Numbered from the stretch's first letter, positions 8,955 to 18,682 are shown. The stretch is DNA of 44,925 nt from Verrucomicrobiota bacterium (GCA_024279685.1 JAJRRI010000037.1:1-44925), one strand, 5' to 3'. The notes: a model not told the origin generated them from the letters alone. Made by a program: numbers and translations.

Positions 8955-10130
8955 ATGAACGGTATTTCCCTCCGGAAACTCGACTGGACGATGCTCGGCA
9001 CGATTTTTATGCTGATCGGTTTGAGTGCGGCATTCATTTATAGCGCGCAGTTTAAGTCAGAGGAAGTGGTGGGTTCCAACTGGACGAAGCAACTGGTCTT
9101 TGCGGGCTTGGGTCTGTGCGCCTATACGGCCTTGGTGTGGTTTGACTATAAGCGATTAGCTACATTTTTTTGGTGGATTTATGGCGGTGCTATACTGCTG
9201 TTACTGATGGTCTTTCTGTTTCCGGAAGTCAATGGGGCGCATCGCTGGATTCCATTGCCGGGCTTCACACTCCAGCCTTCGGAGCTGGGGAAAATTGCGG
9301 TCGTGGTGGCACTTGCGGCCTACCTGGCCGCGCCGGGGCGCGATATGGACGACTGGAAAACTCTGTGGGGGTGCGGCGGCATCGTGGGCGTACCGTTCTT
9401 GTTGATTGCTGCGGAGCCGGATTTGAGCACCTCGCTTACGCTGGCACCGGTCTCGCTGGCCATCATGCTTTATATGGGCGTGCAACGACGGTGGTTGTTG
9501 ATGGGCCTCGCGGTTGTCCTGGTGCTCGTGGTACTGGCCTGTTTTTGGATTCGATTCGAAAACACGCCGGAAATTGAGGCCATGCCCAAGGCCGACCGAC
9601 CGACCCTAGTATTGCCAAACATGCCGTTTTTGGAAGAATATCAGAAGGGGCGCATTAAAGTATTTCTTACGCAGGATCATGACCTCGCCGATGCGGGCTG
9701 GAATAAATTGCAGTCGCAGATTGCGGTGGGTTCTGGCGGATTGCACGGGAAGGGCTATTTAAAGGGAACGCAAAATATTCTGGGCTTTCTGCCTCGAACC
9801 GTGGCCCCGACCGACTTTATTTTCTGCGTAATTGCGGAGGAGACTGGATTTATGGGGGCGGCCTTCTTTTTGGTGCTCTACACCCTCTTGTTAGGAAGAT
9901 GTATGTGGGTTTCATTGAAAGCCCACGATGAATTTGGGCGGCTGGTGGCACTGGGAATCGGTGTCATGTTGTTCTGCCATGTGTTTGTAAATATTGCGAT
10001 GACGATTGGCCTTCTGCCGATCACAGGCCTGCCGTTACCTCTGATGAGCTACGGCGGTTCCTTCATGGTCAGTACCATGATCGCACTCGGCTTGGTGCAA
10101 AGTATCTACCAACGCCGTAGAATTAGATAA
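8955..10130 (+). CDS. rodA: RodA peptidoglycan glycosyltransferase (SEDS family)
   Basis: Polymerises lipid II into glycan strands during elongation, paired with PBP2. The protein is 391 residues, polytopic with about ten membrane helices. SEDS signatures are visible: AHRWIPLPGFTLQPSELGK near residues 95-113, a large extracytoplasmic loop with AGWNKLQSQIAVGSGGLHGK, and LPLMSYGGS near the C-terminus. A second ATG choice is not supported; the chosen ATG follows a GGAGG ribosome site. It follows the PBP2 gene after the inverted-repeat element, and 11 bp separate it from rng. Confidence 0.96.
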   Translation: MNGISLRKLDWTMLGTIFMLIGLSAAFIYSAQFKSEEVVGSNWTKQLVFAGLGLCAYTALVWFDYKRLATFFWWIYGGAILLLLMVFLFPEVNGAHRWIPLPGFTLQPSELGKIAVVVALAAYLAAPGRDMDDWKTLWGCGGIVGVPFLLIAAEPDLSTSLTLAPVSLAIMLYMGVQRRWLLMGLAVVLVLVVLACFWIRFENTPEIEAMPKADRPTLVLPNMPFLEEYQKGRIKVFLTQDHDLADAGWNKLQSQIAVGSGGLHGKGYLKGTQNILGFLPRTVAPTDFIFCVIAEETGFMGAAFFLVLYTLLLGRCMWVSLKAHDEFGRLVALGIGVMLFCHVFVNIAMTIGLLPITGLPLPLMSYGGSFMVSTMIALGLVQSIYQRRRIR

Positions 10131-10141
10131 GGAGAAAAATC

Positions 10142-11734
10142 ATGCTTAAGAAAAAGAAAAATAAAAAGAACGAAGGCCGGAAGGCCGAGAAGAAGGAAAT
10201 TCTGATCAATATCGAGCCGCTCGAAACACGAGTTGCTGTGCTTGAAGACGGTCGGCTCGACAACTTTCACATCGAACGCCAAGAAGACAATCGTATCGTC
10301 GGAAGTATCTTCAATGGTAAGATTCAGAACCTCGAAGACGGGCTACAAGCCGCCTTCGTGGAAGTCGGCCTGAAGAAGAACGCCTTCATCCACTATTGGG
10401 ATATGATTCCGGAAGATGCCGCCCGCCTTGAGCGCGAGGAAGGGGTTCGGGCTAAGAGTTCGACCCGCCGCCGCAAGAAATATAAATCCGGTGAAATGCA
10501 GAAGATTTTCCCCGTCGGTTCCGAGATCATTGTGCAGGTCACCAAAGATGCTATCGGCACCAAAGGGCCTCGCGTTACCGCCAACCTCAGTATCCCCGGC
10601 CGATTTTTGGTCATGATGCCCGGGACGCATATGAAGGGGATCTCGCGCAAAATTGAGGATGTGAAGGAGCGTAATCGGCTCAAGAAAATTCTCCAACGCC
10701 TGCCCATCCCAGAAAATATCGGGGTCATTGTTCGCACCGCCGGTTCCGGCACAAAGAAGACGAGCTTTGTGCGCGACGCCCGTACGCTGTTTGAAATCTG
10801 GAACGATATCGAGGACGGCATGAAGAATTCGCCGGCCCCCTGCACGCTCTACTCCGAGCCACGGCTCGCCGAGCGCGTGGTGCGCGACTATCTCACCGAA
10901 GACATCGACCGGATCTACATCGATAGCCGCGAAATGTTTGAGCAGACTCGGCAAGTCATTGCTAAATTTTCACGTCGCTCGCGCAATTGGGTTCAGATGT
11001 ACGGGGGTGAAGAGCCGATCTTCGACTACTTTGAGGTTGAAAAGCAGATCGAATCCGCTTACCGCCGCAAGGTCTGGATGAAGTCCGGCGCCTATCTCAT
11101 CTTCGATGAAACCGAAGCGCTCATTGCTATTGATGTTAATACCGGCCGGCACAAAGGGAGTAAGTCGCAAGATGAATCGATCCTTCAAGTTAATCTCGAG
11201 TCGGCTACAGAAGTCGCCCGACAGCTACGCCTCCGCAACGTCGGCGGCCTCGTGATTATCGACTTTATCGATATGCGTGCGCGGCGCGACCAAATGGCGG
11301 TTTACCGCTGCCTCAAGGAGGCGCTCAAGAAAGATCGGGCGCGCACCAATGTGTTGCAGATTTCCCAGCTCGGTTTGTTGGAAATGACCCGTCAACGCGT
11401 TGAGGAAAGCATCTTCACCGCCTCCTATTCTGACTGCCACTACTGTAGCGGCCGAGGCATGGTTAAATCGCCGCTCTCTATGAGTGTCGAAATCCAACGC
11501 CGCGCCAGCGAGAGCATGCGTAAAGATCGCAGCGGAGCGCACTCCATGCGCATCACCGTCAACCCGGCCGTGCTCGACCGACTGCGCAAAGAAGACGAAG
11601 CCGCACTGGTTGATCTCGAACAAAAGTTCGACGGCCATCTCACCTTCGTTTCCGACGCTCACTTCCATATGGAAGAATTCACCATCACCAACGACGATAC
11701 CGGAAAGGTACTCTTCACCCGCATCGAGAGTTAG
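10142..11734 (+). CDS. rng: Ribonuclease G (RNase E/G family)
   Basis: Endoribonuclease that processes rRNA 5' ends and decays mRNA. 530 residues, the length of RNase G without the long RNase E tail. A lysine-rich leader (about residues 1-22) precedes the S1 domain (NIVGS-like segment RIVGSIFNGKIQNLEDG). Magnesium-binding aspartates are visible as D331 in DVNTGRHKGSK and D374 in VIIDFIDM. The zinc-link CxxC is CHYC at 432-435. Downstream position after mreBCD genes is also known in E. coli. The 3' end has a 13-bp tandem duplication that creates a second TAG (11721-11746). An intrinsic terminator follows. Confidence 0.96.
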   Translation: MLKKKKNKKNEGRKAEKKEILINIEPLETRVAVLEDGRLDNFHIERQEDNRIVGSIFNGKIQNLEDGLQAAFVEVGLKKNAFIHYWDMIPEDAARLEREEGVRAKSSTRRRKKYKSGEMQKIFPVGSEIIVQVTKDAIGTKGPRVTANLSIPGRFLVMMPGTHMKGISRKIEDVKERNRLKKILQRLPIPENIGVIVRTAGSGTKKTSFVRDARTLFEIWNDIEDGMKNSPAPCTLYSEPRLAERVVRDYLTEDIDRIYIDSREMFEQTRQVIAKFSRRSRNWVQMYGGEEPIFDYFEVEKQIESAYRRKVWMKSGAYLIFDETEALIAIDVNTGRHKGSKSQDESILQVNLESATEVARQLRLRNVGGLVIIDFIDMRARRDQMAVYRCLKEALKKDRARTNVLQISQLGLLEMTRQRVEESIFTASYSDCHYCSGRGMVKSPLSMSVEIQRRASESMRKDRSGAHSMRITVNPAVLDRLRKEDEAALVDLEQKFDGHLTFVSDAHFHMEEFTITNDDTGKVLFTRIES

Positions 11735-11746
11735 CATCGAGAGTTA
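11721..11746. repeat. 13-bp tandem duplication spanning the rng stop codon
   Basis: GCATCGAGAGTTA occurs twice in tandem (11721-11733, 11734-11746) with a further partial copy GCATCGA. The first copy encodes the last residues and stop codon of rng, the second is untranslated. Confidence 0.8.
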
Positions 11747-11763
11747 GCATCGATCGGTATAGG

Positions 11764-11794
11764 GCGTGCTTCCCGTTTAGGGGAGCACGCTTTT
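11764..11794 (+). terminator. Intrinsic terminator of the mre-rng operon
   Basis: An 11-bp stem (11764-11774 with 11780-11790, one G-U pair), 5-nt loop and TTTT tail, 30 bp after the rng stop codon. Confidence 0.85.
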
Positions 11795-11935
11795 GTGAAG
11801 GAGGGGCTGGGTGAGGAAGGCCATTTATAGGCCTTCAGGGTCTTGCTGAGCCCCCTTGTGATTTGGTTATTTAAAGGAACTTTAAACGAATTGCAGCGTT
11901 GACGAGTCTATTTATCGGGAGGTAGCTTAGCGACC

Positions 11936-12916
11936 ATGAAACAGAGCGTTCAAATTCTATTACTTATCGTTGGCCTGATTCCTCTCTTTGCCGGAGCACG
12001 GGAAGAAACGATGGAACAACGTAAACAGCGGATCATGCGCAAATATCTTCGGGAGAAGGTGGCTATTACGTACAGCGAGTTGACCGTTCCTGACGAAGAG
12101 ATCGTGGGAGAGGAGCTTATCGCTTCCGAAAAATTTAAACAGCCGCAGGTGGATTTTAAGCGTCAGGAAGTAGGCTCGGCTCTACCGCCACCCGTTAGGC
12201 GGCGGCCTACCGCTCCCGTGCAAAATAGCAATTGGCTCCTGTCGGAGAACTCCGAACTGAATGATCCGTATGCTAACCCATTCGCCCCAAAAGATTCAGC
12301 GAATGAATTGAAAAAGAAAGATGATTGGACCAGCTGGGGCGTCGACAAAAATGTATCGCCCTACGAAGAAACGACGCGTGGGAATCGTTTTGAGCGGAGT
12401 GGAAGTTACGGTTCTTCTGCCAATTCGAGGGCTAAAACCTATGAGGCTACGCAGCAGGGAATTTTCAACCCACGGGATCAACGAGCTTGGTCTGCCGAAG
12501 GCCAACCCTCAGAATTCCAGCCAGGAAAGAGTTCGGTTTGGGGCGGCCGTGGTCAGTTTGGGCAACCCCGGGGGGTTCAACCTTCGGAATCCATGGACTC
12601 GCTGAGCCTTTCGCGCGAGAAAATATCCAATCCCGCATTGAATCGCACGCGACTGCAAACCCCTTTTACGCGGGAGAGCCCCTCGCAATCCGGCCGCTCG
12701 AGATTTAATTCGAAGTCGCAATCCTATACCCCTTATAAAAGTTCTTTCGAGGCGCAACGCGAACAGCGAGGCCAGCAATGGGGGGGGTATCATGGGGTGC
12801 AACCGGAATTCCAAAAGAAAAATTCCTTCCAGCAATGGAAAGATAAAAGTCCAGTTTACAACCCAACCGCCGATGATGCATATATTCAAGAAATGATGCC
12901 AAAGCTCCGGCGCTAA
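11936..12916 (+). CDS. Secreted low-complexity protein of unknown function
   Basis: Not recognised. 326 residues: a clear signal peptide (MKQSVQILLLIVGLIPLFAGA), then a charged helical stretch (ETMEQRKQRIMRKYLREKV) and a long segment rich in S, Q, R, N, G and P with little predicted order. Aromatic residues recur in short motifs such as FNPRDQRAW, QWGGYHG and QQWKDKSPVYNP, which gives the look of an intrinsically disordered periplasmic or surface protein. Ribosome site GGGAGG lies about 12 nt upstream. It is transcribed alone after the mre-rng terminator and converges with the BamE-like lipoprotein gene. No enzyme motif is visible. Confidence 0.75.
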   Translation: MKQSVQILLLIVGLIPLFAGAREETMEQRKQRIMRKYLREKVAITYSELTVPDEEIVGEELIASEKFKQPQVDFKRQEVGSALPPPVRRRPTAPVQNSNWLLSENSELNDPYANPFAPKDSANELKKKDDWTSWGVDKNVSPYEETTRGNRFERSGSYGSSANSRAKTYEATQQGIFNPRDQRAWSAEGQPSEFQPGKSSVWGGRGQFGQPRGVQPSESMDSLSLSREKISNPALNRTRLQTPFTRESPSQSGRSRFNSKSQSYTPYKSSFEAQREQRGQQWGGYHGVQPEFQKKNSFQQWKDKSPVYNPTADDAYIQEMMPKLRR

Positions 12917-12920
12917 CGGA

Positions 12921-12940
12921 AGGCCGCTTCCGGCCTAGAT
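12921..12940. terminator. Short bidirectional hairpin between converging genes
   Basis: AGGCCG at 12921-12926 pairs with CGGCCT at 12931-12936 around a CTTC loop; a weak T-rich stretch (ATTTTA) follows on the plus strand. It is placed between two converging stop codons. Confidence 0.5.
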
Positions 12941-12941
12941 T

Positions 12942-13256
12942 TTACTCGGAGTGTTCTTTGTAGTCTTGAACCGCTCCATCCACCAGCTTTACGGAATACG
13001 TATGTAGGCTGGGGCTGTCCATTTTGCGGGGAGAGTTATCCGCCAAGTACGGATTGTAGTCTTCGCTATAGGTATAGGTCAAAAACTCCGCTCCGTCTTT
13101 CGTCTCAACGGAATTGGGTTCGCCTAGAATACGCACGACCTGGGCTCGATCCATGCCGTCTTCGACCTCACTGAGTTTCCATGGACGGAACGTGGTTGCA
13201 CAACCCACAAGAAAGGCTAGTGCTACGACTAATGTGATATATGTAATAAGTTTCAT
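12942..13256 (-). CDS. Small lipoprotein with BamE/SmpA-like fold
   Basis: 104 residues with lipobox LVGC, lipidated cysteine at residue 19. The mature part reads DGMDRAQVVRILGEPNSVE, which is the typical opening of BamE/SmpA/OmlA-type domains (GMT-x-QV-xx-LLG-x-P), followed by TYTYSEDYNPY and a C-terminal VKLVDGAVQDYK strand. BamE is an accessory lipoprotein of outer-membrane beta-barrel assembly, but many small lipoproteins share this fold, so the specific role is not established. Convergent with the secreted low-complexity gene and downstream of ftsH on the same strand. Confidence 0.65.
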   Translation of the reverse strand: MKLITYITLVVALAFLVGCATTFRPWKLSEVEDGMDRAQVVRILGEPNSVETKDGAEFLTYTYSEDYNPYLADNSPRKMDSPSLHTYSVKLVDGAVQDYKEHSE

Positions 13257-13295
13257 GATGTAGAGAGTAATTCCAAATTTTGGGATTGTAAATCC

Positions 13296-15299
13296 CTAAG
13301 CAGGATTGTCTGAAGGGGCCTTCTCCTCACTCTTCTCGTCCGATTTAATTTCGGGGGCCTGTGCATCGGAATCCGACTTGGCCGCTAGGGGCTTTGAATC
13401 GGAATCCGGCTCGGCATCAGGAAGGAGGCCCGTTTTTATGATGGATTCGACATCCTCGAAGTCGAGAACCTCGCGTTCAATGAGCAGCTCGGAGAGGCAA
13501 ATGAGCGTCTCTTTATGGCCCACTAGAATGTTCATACAGGTGTCGTAGGATTCCGTGATGATCCGTAGCACTTCTTGGTCGATCTTCTGCGCCGTATCTT
13601 CGCTATGCTCATGGGCCCCGCTGATTCCTTGTCCAAGGAAAACCGGCTGGTTACTGCTTCCTAGATTTTGCGGCCCCAAGATGGGGCTCATGCCGTATTC
13701 ACAAACCATCGCCCGCGCAACCATTGTGGCCCGTTCAATATCGTTATGCGCTCCGGTGGTGATGTCATTAAAAATGAGCTCTTCCGCGGCTCGGCCACCC
13801 ATCAGTGAGACGAGGTCGGCTTCCAGTCGTTTTTTTGACTGGGTGTAGCGATCTTTTTCCGGCAGTGACATCGTCGCACCCAGTGCGCGGCCGCGAGGAA
13901 TGATGGTGACCTTGTGGATGGGTTCGCATTCCGGCGTGTAATACATGGCCAAGGCATGACCCGCCTCGTGGTAGGCGGTAAGTTTTTTCTCTTCGGTATC
14001 CAGTACATGGCTCCGGCGCTCGCGGCCCCACATCACCTTATCGCGCGATTCTTCCATATCTTCCTGCTCGACGAAGTCTGCGCCGCGGCGGGCGGCCAGC
14101 AGGGCGGCTTCGTTCACAAGGTTGGCGAGGTCGGCGCCTGAAAATCCGGGGGTTCCGCGCGCCGATTTTTTCATATCGACCTGATCGGAAAGGCGCACAT
14201 TGCGGGAGTGAATCTTCAGGATTTGTTCGCGGCCGTCGAGGGTGGGCAGATCGACGACCACATGGCGGTCGAAGCGGCCGGGACGTAGCAAGGCGGGATC
14301 GAGCACATCCGGGCGGTTCGTCGCCGCAATGATAATGATGGCTTCCTGCGAATCGAACCCGTCCATCTCGACCAACAAAGCGTTGAGCGTCTGTTCGCGT
14401 TCGTCATGTCCGCCGCCGATACCGCTAAAACGGCTCCGGCCGACGGCATCAATTTCGTCGATAAAGATGATGCATGGGGCATTCTTTTTGCCTTGTTCAA
14501 ACATGTCGCGCACGCGTGATGCACCGATGCCGACAAACATTTCAACAAAGTCCGAGCCGCTAATGGTGAAGAACGGAACGTCGGCTTCGCCCGCCACGGC
14601 TTTGGCTAACAGCGTCTTGCCCGTTCCTGGCGCGCCAGAAAGGAGTACGCCTTTCGGCATTTTTCCGCCCAGTTTTTGGAACTGCTTCGGGTCTTTAAGG
14701 AACTCCACGACTTCCAGGAGTTCGTCCTTGGCTTCATCGACCCCGGCCACTTCCTTGAAGGTGATCTTGTTCTTATCCTGGGTTAGTTGTTTGGCGCGGC
14801 TCTTACCAAAGCTCATGGCACCGCGGCCCGCATTTTTCATTTGGCGGATAAAGACAAAATAGATGACCACGAAAATAAGGAGGATGGGCAGAAGGTTAGC
14901 GAGAACGGTCAACATCATGGTTTTTTGTCGCTTGATCTTCACCTGAACCCCGTTTTCATCGAGCAGATCCATCAATTTTTCAGTCAGGATAATCTCGGTA
15001 CGAAACTGGGTGGAGCCCTCCGCGTTTAGATCTTTTTGCTCGCCAGTGACATGGTGGTTTCCGGCGCCATCATTGGAAATATTGACTTTGGAGATACGAC
15101 CGTCCTTAATTTTCGTCAAGAAATCGGTGTATTCGAGCTCGCTGGTTTTTTCAGATGAATTGGTGAAAAGGTGCATCACCGTCAGGAAAACAAGCATCAT
15201 CAGAATGGAGATCGCAAGACCGCGCATCGGCATCGCCGGCGGCCCTTTTTTTGCAGGTTTATTGGGGTTGGAGTCTTTGGATGGTTTGTTGTCTGCCAT
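13296..15299 (-). CDS. ftsH: ATP-dependent zinc metalloprotease FtsH
   Basis: Membrane-anchored AAA+ protease that degrades misfolded membrane proteins and regulators. Start chosen at ATG 15299 (MADNKPSK), which follows GAGAGAAG, rather than a longer in-frame start at 15332; this gives 667 residues. Two membrane helices (about 25-45 and 125-145) flank a periplasmic domain. Walker A GAPGTGKT has K228, Walker B is IIFIDEIDA, and the SRH is present ([20 protein letters not shown]). The zinc site is HEAGH at 444-448. The C-terminal tail of about 40 residues is acidic and low in complexity. Frame intact. Confidence 0.97.
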   Translation of the reverse strand: MADNKPSKDSNPNKPAKKGPPAMPMRGLAISILMMLVFLTVMHLFTNSSEKTSELEYTDFLTKIKDGRISKVNISNDGAGNHHVTGEQKDLNAEGSTQFRTEIILTEKLMDLLDENGVQVKIKRQKTMMLTVLANLLPILLIFVVIYFVFIRQMKNAGRGAMSFGKSRAKQLTQDKNKITFKEVAGVDEAKDELLEVVEFLKDPKQFQKLGGKMPKGVLLSGAPGTGKTLLAKAVAGEADVPFFTISGSDFVEMFVGIGASRVRDMFEQGKKNAPCIIFIDEIDAVGRSRFSGIGGGHDEREQTLNALLVEMDGFDSQEAIIIIAATNRPDVLDPALLRPGRFDRHVVVDLPTLDGREQILKIHSRNVRLSDQVDMKKSARGTPGFSGADLANLVNEAALLAARRGADFVEQEDMEESRDKVMWGRERRSHVLDTEEKKLTAYHEAGHALAMYYTPECEPIHKVTIIPRGRALGATMSLPEKDRYTQSKKRLEADLVSLMGGRAAEELIFNDITTGAHNDIERATMVARAMVCEYGMSPILGPQNLGSSNQPVFLGQGISGAHEHSEDTAQKIDQEVLRIITESYDTCMNILVGHKETLICLSELLIEREVLDFEDVESIIKTGLLPDAEPDSDSKPLAAKSDSDAQAPEIKSDEKSEEKAPSDNPA

Positions 15300-15400
15300 A
15301 GAAACTTCTCTCTTTAAAAAAAAACAGGCCAATCATTATCATCGCGCCGCGGTGATAACGAGATAAACTTGGAGTCAATTGGTACGCTTTTGTTCAAATA

Positions 15401-15432
15401 TAAAACACCCCCGCTAGCGCTGCCGGCGAGGG
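15401..15432 (-). terminator. Intrinsic terminator downstream of the 79-residue gene
   Basis: On the minus strand CCCTCGC (15432-15426) pairs with GCGGGGG (15414-15408) and is followed by TGTTTTA. It separates the small gene at 15459 from ftsH. Confidence 0.65.
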
Positions 15433-15458
15433 TTCGTGCATTCAGATTTGTAGGTGGA

Positions 15459-15698
15459 CTAAGCGTGCGCGATTACGGTTTGGGCATTTTCCAGCCGCTG
15501 GATTAAATCGTCGTAGCCGCCGACCGCCAGCAGGATATCGCCGTTGGGCAGCACCACTTCGGCGCGGTCTTGGAATTTGGACGAACTCCTGATCCGAACA
15601 CCGGTCATTTCAATCAAGCGTTTGTTTTCTGGGCGTACGGAAGCATCCGTTTCCTTACTATAGTCATTCAATGGGATGGCATAAACTTCTAAAAACAT
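15459..15698 (-). CDS. Small conserved-looking protein, function unknown
   Basis: 79 residues, no signal peptide or membrane helix. The second half (VRIRSSSKFQDRAEVVLPNGDILLAVGGYDDLIQRL) resembles the small beta-rich layout of FlbD-like proteins, where a short strand pair with NG turn precedes a helix; this resemblance is only by eye. Translation signal is strong (AAGGAGAAATC before ATG), and a terminator follows, so it is a real single-gene unit between tilS and ftsH. No function is assigned. Confidence 0.7.
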   Translation of the reverse strand: MFLEVYAIPLNDYSKETDASVRPENKRLIEMTGVRIRSSSKFQDRAEVVLPNGDILLAVGGYDDLIQRLENAQTVIAHA

Positions 15699-15771
15699 GA
15701 TTTCTCCTTGATTTAGGGTTAAATTAGTTTCCTGTCATAGCGGATATTGCAACGGGATGTAAACTCATGCG

Positions 15772-17070
15772 TTAAATCAATTTATCGGGTTCAATTCGAA
15801 CATGCACGGATTTTCCCGTGTCGCCTTGTACAGACCAGCCGCGGGCGGTGCGGTAGCCGGGGAGCCAGATAATTTCGCCGCGGCAAACCACCACTGGAAT
15901 CGACGGCCGTTGCGCGCGCGGGATTTTCTGATCGGTGAAAATATCCTGCAGCTTGCGGTGGCCTTCCATGCCCAGCGGGTTTATTCGATCGCCCGGTTCA
16001 GCGCTTCGTATCGTGATGGGCGAGTCTCCGATCTGGCTGGCATCGAACGACGCTTCGGCAGGGAGGATTCCTGCGCCTTTTCCATGATCCTTTTGCCATC
16101 CCGTTCCTCGTTCGGTAGAGAGCCTCCATACAGAATGAAGCGGCGGAACATCGCCCGCGTCAAACCGTAGTTTGCCATACTCAACGACGACGCGTTGCCG
16201 GCCATTCAGCTCAAAAATAGTGGTTCCTGCCCCGGCCGCCATCAGTGCCAAAATCTTTTCCACCGCATCGAAATCAACTTTCTCGGCGCCTTGCTCGAAA
16301 AGCCATTTCCGGAGAAGTCGCCGCTGAACCGCAATCGGACAATCGGCAATCGGCAATCGGCAATCGGTAATGATCGTCTCCATCCAGTCCTGTTCCGCTC
16401 GCAAAATATCCATGGTCCGGAGAATCGTCTTGCGAATATTCGGGTTCAATTCGTGCTCCAGCATCGGAAGAACCGTATGCCGTACGCGGTTGCGCAAGAA
16501 GGTCTCATCAGAATTACTAGCATCTTCGCGCCAATCGAAGTTATTTTGTTCCATCCACTGGAGAATATCCTGTCGGGGAAGATCGAGCATGGGACGGATT
16601 AGTTGGGTTTTTCCGATCGTCTGAGCGTAGGCCATTCCACCGAGCCCTTCCGTTCCTGCACCCCGCGCGAGTTTGAGCAGAAAGGTTTCGGCTTGATCGT
16701 CCGCGTGATGAGCAAGGGCGATGACTGCGTGGTCGAAGGTTGCAAAAAAATCATGCCGCGCCTGCCGCGCCGCCATCTCGATCGAGAGCTTGGACGCTTC
16801 GGCCCGCTTCCGCACATCGACGGATTCCACAACCACGGGAAGGGCCAGTTCATCGGCGAGGTTGCGCACACATTGCTCGTCGGCATCCGATTCCACCCTG
16901 CGCAATTGATGGTTCATATGCGCCACTGTGCAAGGAATTTCTAGGGCATGGAAAGCACGCAGCAACGCCACCGAATCCGCTCCGCCGGACACGCCCACAA
17001 CGACCCGTGAGCCGTCGGGAATGAGAGCGTGGCGATCAATCGCCATGCGGATGGTTTGCAGAATAGACAT
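15772..17070 (-). CDS. tilS: tRNA(Ile)-lysidine synthase TilS
   Basis: Converts the wobble cytidine of tRNA-Ile(CAU) to lysidine, using ATP and lysine, so that AUA is read as isoleucine. The PP-loop SGGADS is at residues 28-33. Further motifs are HMNHQLRRVESDADEQCVRN and ALAHHADDQAETFLL, then GMAYAQTIGKTQLIRPMLD. The C-terminal domains follow (PGDRINPLGMEGHRKLQDIFTDQ). 432 residues, normal. Within the middle linker the coding DNA contains five CAATCGG units (16332-16367), translated as TDCRLPIADCPIAV, which looks like an inserted dispersed repeat. The upstream 35 bp overlap a truncated AlbA_2 gene, so the native upstream region has been replaced. Confidence 0.95.
   Translation of the reverse strand: MSILQTIRMAIDRHALIPDGSRVVVGVSGGADSVALLRAFHALEIPCTVAHMNHQLRRVESDADEQCVRNLADELALPVVVESVDVRKRAEASKLSIEMAARQARHDFFATFDHAVIALAHHADDQAETFLLKLARGAGTEGLGGMAYAQTIGKTQLIRPMLDLPRQDILQWMEQNNFDWREDASNSDETFLRNRVRHTVLPMLEHELNPNIRKTILRTMDILRAEQDWMETIITDCRLPIADCPIAVQRRLLRKWLFEQGAEKVDFDAVEKILALMAAGAGTTIFELNGRQRVVVEYGKLRFDAGDVPPLHSVWRLSTERGTGWQKDHGKGAGILPAEASFDASQIGDSPITIRSAEPGDRINPLGMEGHRKLQDIFTDQKIPRAQRPSIPVVVCRGEIIWLPGYRTARGWSVQGDTGKSVHVRIEPDKLI
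16332..16367. repeat. CAATCGG heptamer array inside tilS
   Basis: Five copies of CAATCGG at 16332, 16340, 16347, 16354 and 16361, one with an extra A between units. The 7-bp period is not a multiple of three, so copy changes would shift the tilS frame. Related units occur at 8817-8933 and 43811-43843. Confidence 0.85.
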
Positions 17071-17365
17071 CTATATTTAGGCTCCCTTCGATCAGATTAT
17101 CTTTCCGGAGCAAAGCGACCTCTTCTTTGGAAATGGGCCTCTTTTTCTGGACCTTGTCGAGCAGGATGACTTGATCCAGAGAAAGATCCGCCTGCTTCAT
17201 CAACAGCTTGCTGTAGTTTTCATCGAGAATCCGCCCGGCAATACTGACGCGGATCTCCTTTGTTTTTGACAAGTCAAAATCCGGCATGGGCATGTAGCGA
17301 TTTTTCTGGAAGGCAAACATGCGCTTGATGCTTTGGATGGATTTAATGGTGTTGGATAAGCTCAT
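17036..17365 (-). pseudogene. C-terminal fragment of an AlbA_2 (Schlafen-type) ATP-binding regulator
   Basis: 109 residues that match only the C-terminal part of AlbA_2-domain DNA-binding proteins: IKRMFAFQKNRYMPMPDFDL, then SIAGRILDENYSKLLM, DLSLDQVILLDKVQK and PISKEEVALLRKDNLIEG. The N-terminal AlbA_2 domain and the ATPase-like middle are missing. Before IKRMF the sequence is unlike the family, and the last residues (about SLNIDVYSANHPHGD) run into the tilS start codon in another frame, so both ends are junctions. It carries an ATG and could be translated, but it is best seen as debris of a larger gene. It follows the split ATPase by 16 bp. Confidence 0.75.
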
Positions 17366-17381
17366 GGTTTAATTGCGTTTG

Positions 17382-18595
17382 TTAAATACTGAGTCCCGTA
17401 GTGTACTGTCGGCAAATAAACTCACCCATCAAAGGAACTGCAAACGAATAGCGCCCAAAACGGTTTTTATAAATAAGTCCGACCTTTATCAAGGATGCCA
17501 GCATCTGGTTGACATGACTGCTTGAAAATGGCTTCTCACTCACCTCCTTGGACTTCTCCGCAACTTCCAGAACGGAAAATTCCTCCTTGCAATTATCCAG
17601 CACTGAAATCACACGTAGAAGCTCTCTCTGCCGGTCAGTAGCCCGCGACCAGCGGCCATCGAAAAAATCGGCATCTAGTTTTGCTAAAATGGAAGGCATC
17701 GGAACGCTGGATGAAGAGCCTGTCTCTGAATGGTGCTGAATAAAAACATCATATGTTTCTCGGCAAATAAACTGGATGAAATAAGGATAACCTTTCGCAG
17801 TCTTAATAATTAGGTCGACCGACTCTTCCGTAAAAGAAATCGGTGCACTTTTGACCGGTTTACGAATCGCTTTTTTCGATTCCTCATCCGTAAGCCTCCC
17901 GAGTGTCACGACATGAAACATTCGCTCTGCAAAGGTTCGCGCATCTACTAGCTTTGGGAATAGCGTGGGCAGTCCGGTAAGCAGGAGCATAAATGGAATG
18001 TTTTTTTTCTGGATTGACTGAAAAACATCTAGGAGGACGGAAAGCGGATACTGATCCTTGTCGGCATGATCGGACAGGTTCTGGGCTTCATCATAGGTGA
18101 AAATAATACCTTTTGATTGTCCTTCATTTTTCAGAAAAGACCATACGTGTTCGAGAACTGCCTTGAGTTTATCGGAAATCAACCCGGGCGTTTTGGCAAA
18201 CACCCCAGTTAGATAATCATAATCCATCGTTACGTTTTTTCCGTTTCGCTTCCGGAAAAACCGAGTTCATGATTTGTTGCTTTTGAAACAACAACTGAAG
18301 ACGTAAGCGTTGACAAGTCCGCCAAAAGACGAACCGCAATATGCTCTTCGGTCAAACTGGCGGATTCAGAAAGATCGGTTCCAACCCAGCGCCACCCTGA
18401 ACCAATCGCAAGCGGCTTGAGCGTCTCCAAGAAAACAGTTTTCCCAACACCTCGTAGCCCCGTCAGTATCATATTTTCAAGAATTGTTTCTTGCTCTAAA
18501 ATGCGTTCAAACTCTTTTTTCTCTTCTATACGGCCTGCCAAATACGGAGGCATGTGACCCGCTCCGGGGCGATAGGGATTAATAAAATCAGTCAT
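17382..18595 (-). pseudogene. AAA family ATPase, split by a frameshift in an A6 run
   Basis: Two adjacent frames form one protein of about 404 residues. The first (18595-18230) has Walker A GLRGVGKT near residue 45; the second (from 18227) has Walker B GIIFTYDEAQ, a sensor-like LLLTGLPTL, and a C-terminal winged-helix region (ATDRQRELLRVISVL to GLIYKNRFGRYSF). Reading through the A6 run at 18235-18240 with one extra A, or a -1 slip, joins ETEK to NVTMDYDYL and removes the TAA at 18230-18232. A good ribosome site (AAAGGAGAAGG) precedes the ATG. It belongs to the Orc/Cdc6-like STAND-type ATPases common in mobile and defence regions. Function unknown. May be a true pseudogene, a sequence error or a slippage-expressed gene. 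Confidence 0.75.
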
Positions 18596-18682
18596 AACCT
18601 TCTCCTTTTAGAGATAGTTATACAGAAGTATAAAACTAGATACGAAGGTAAACTTATACTATATTCGCACCCGATCTAATTT

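Noticed and set aside
10142-11734. RNase G in the mre operon as a new functional link
   Set aside because: The same neighbourhood (mreBCD followed by rng) is known from E. coli, so it is not new.
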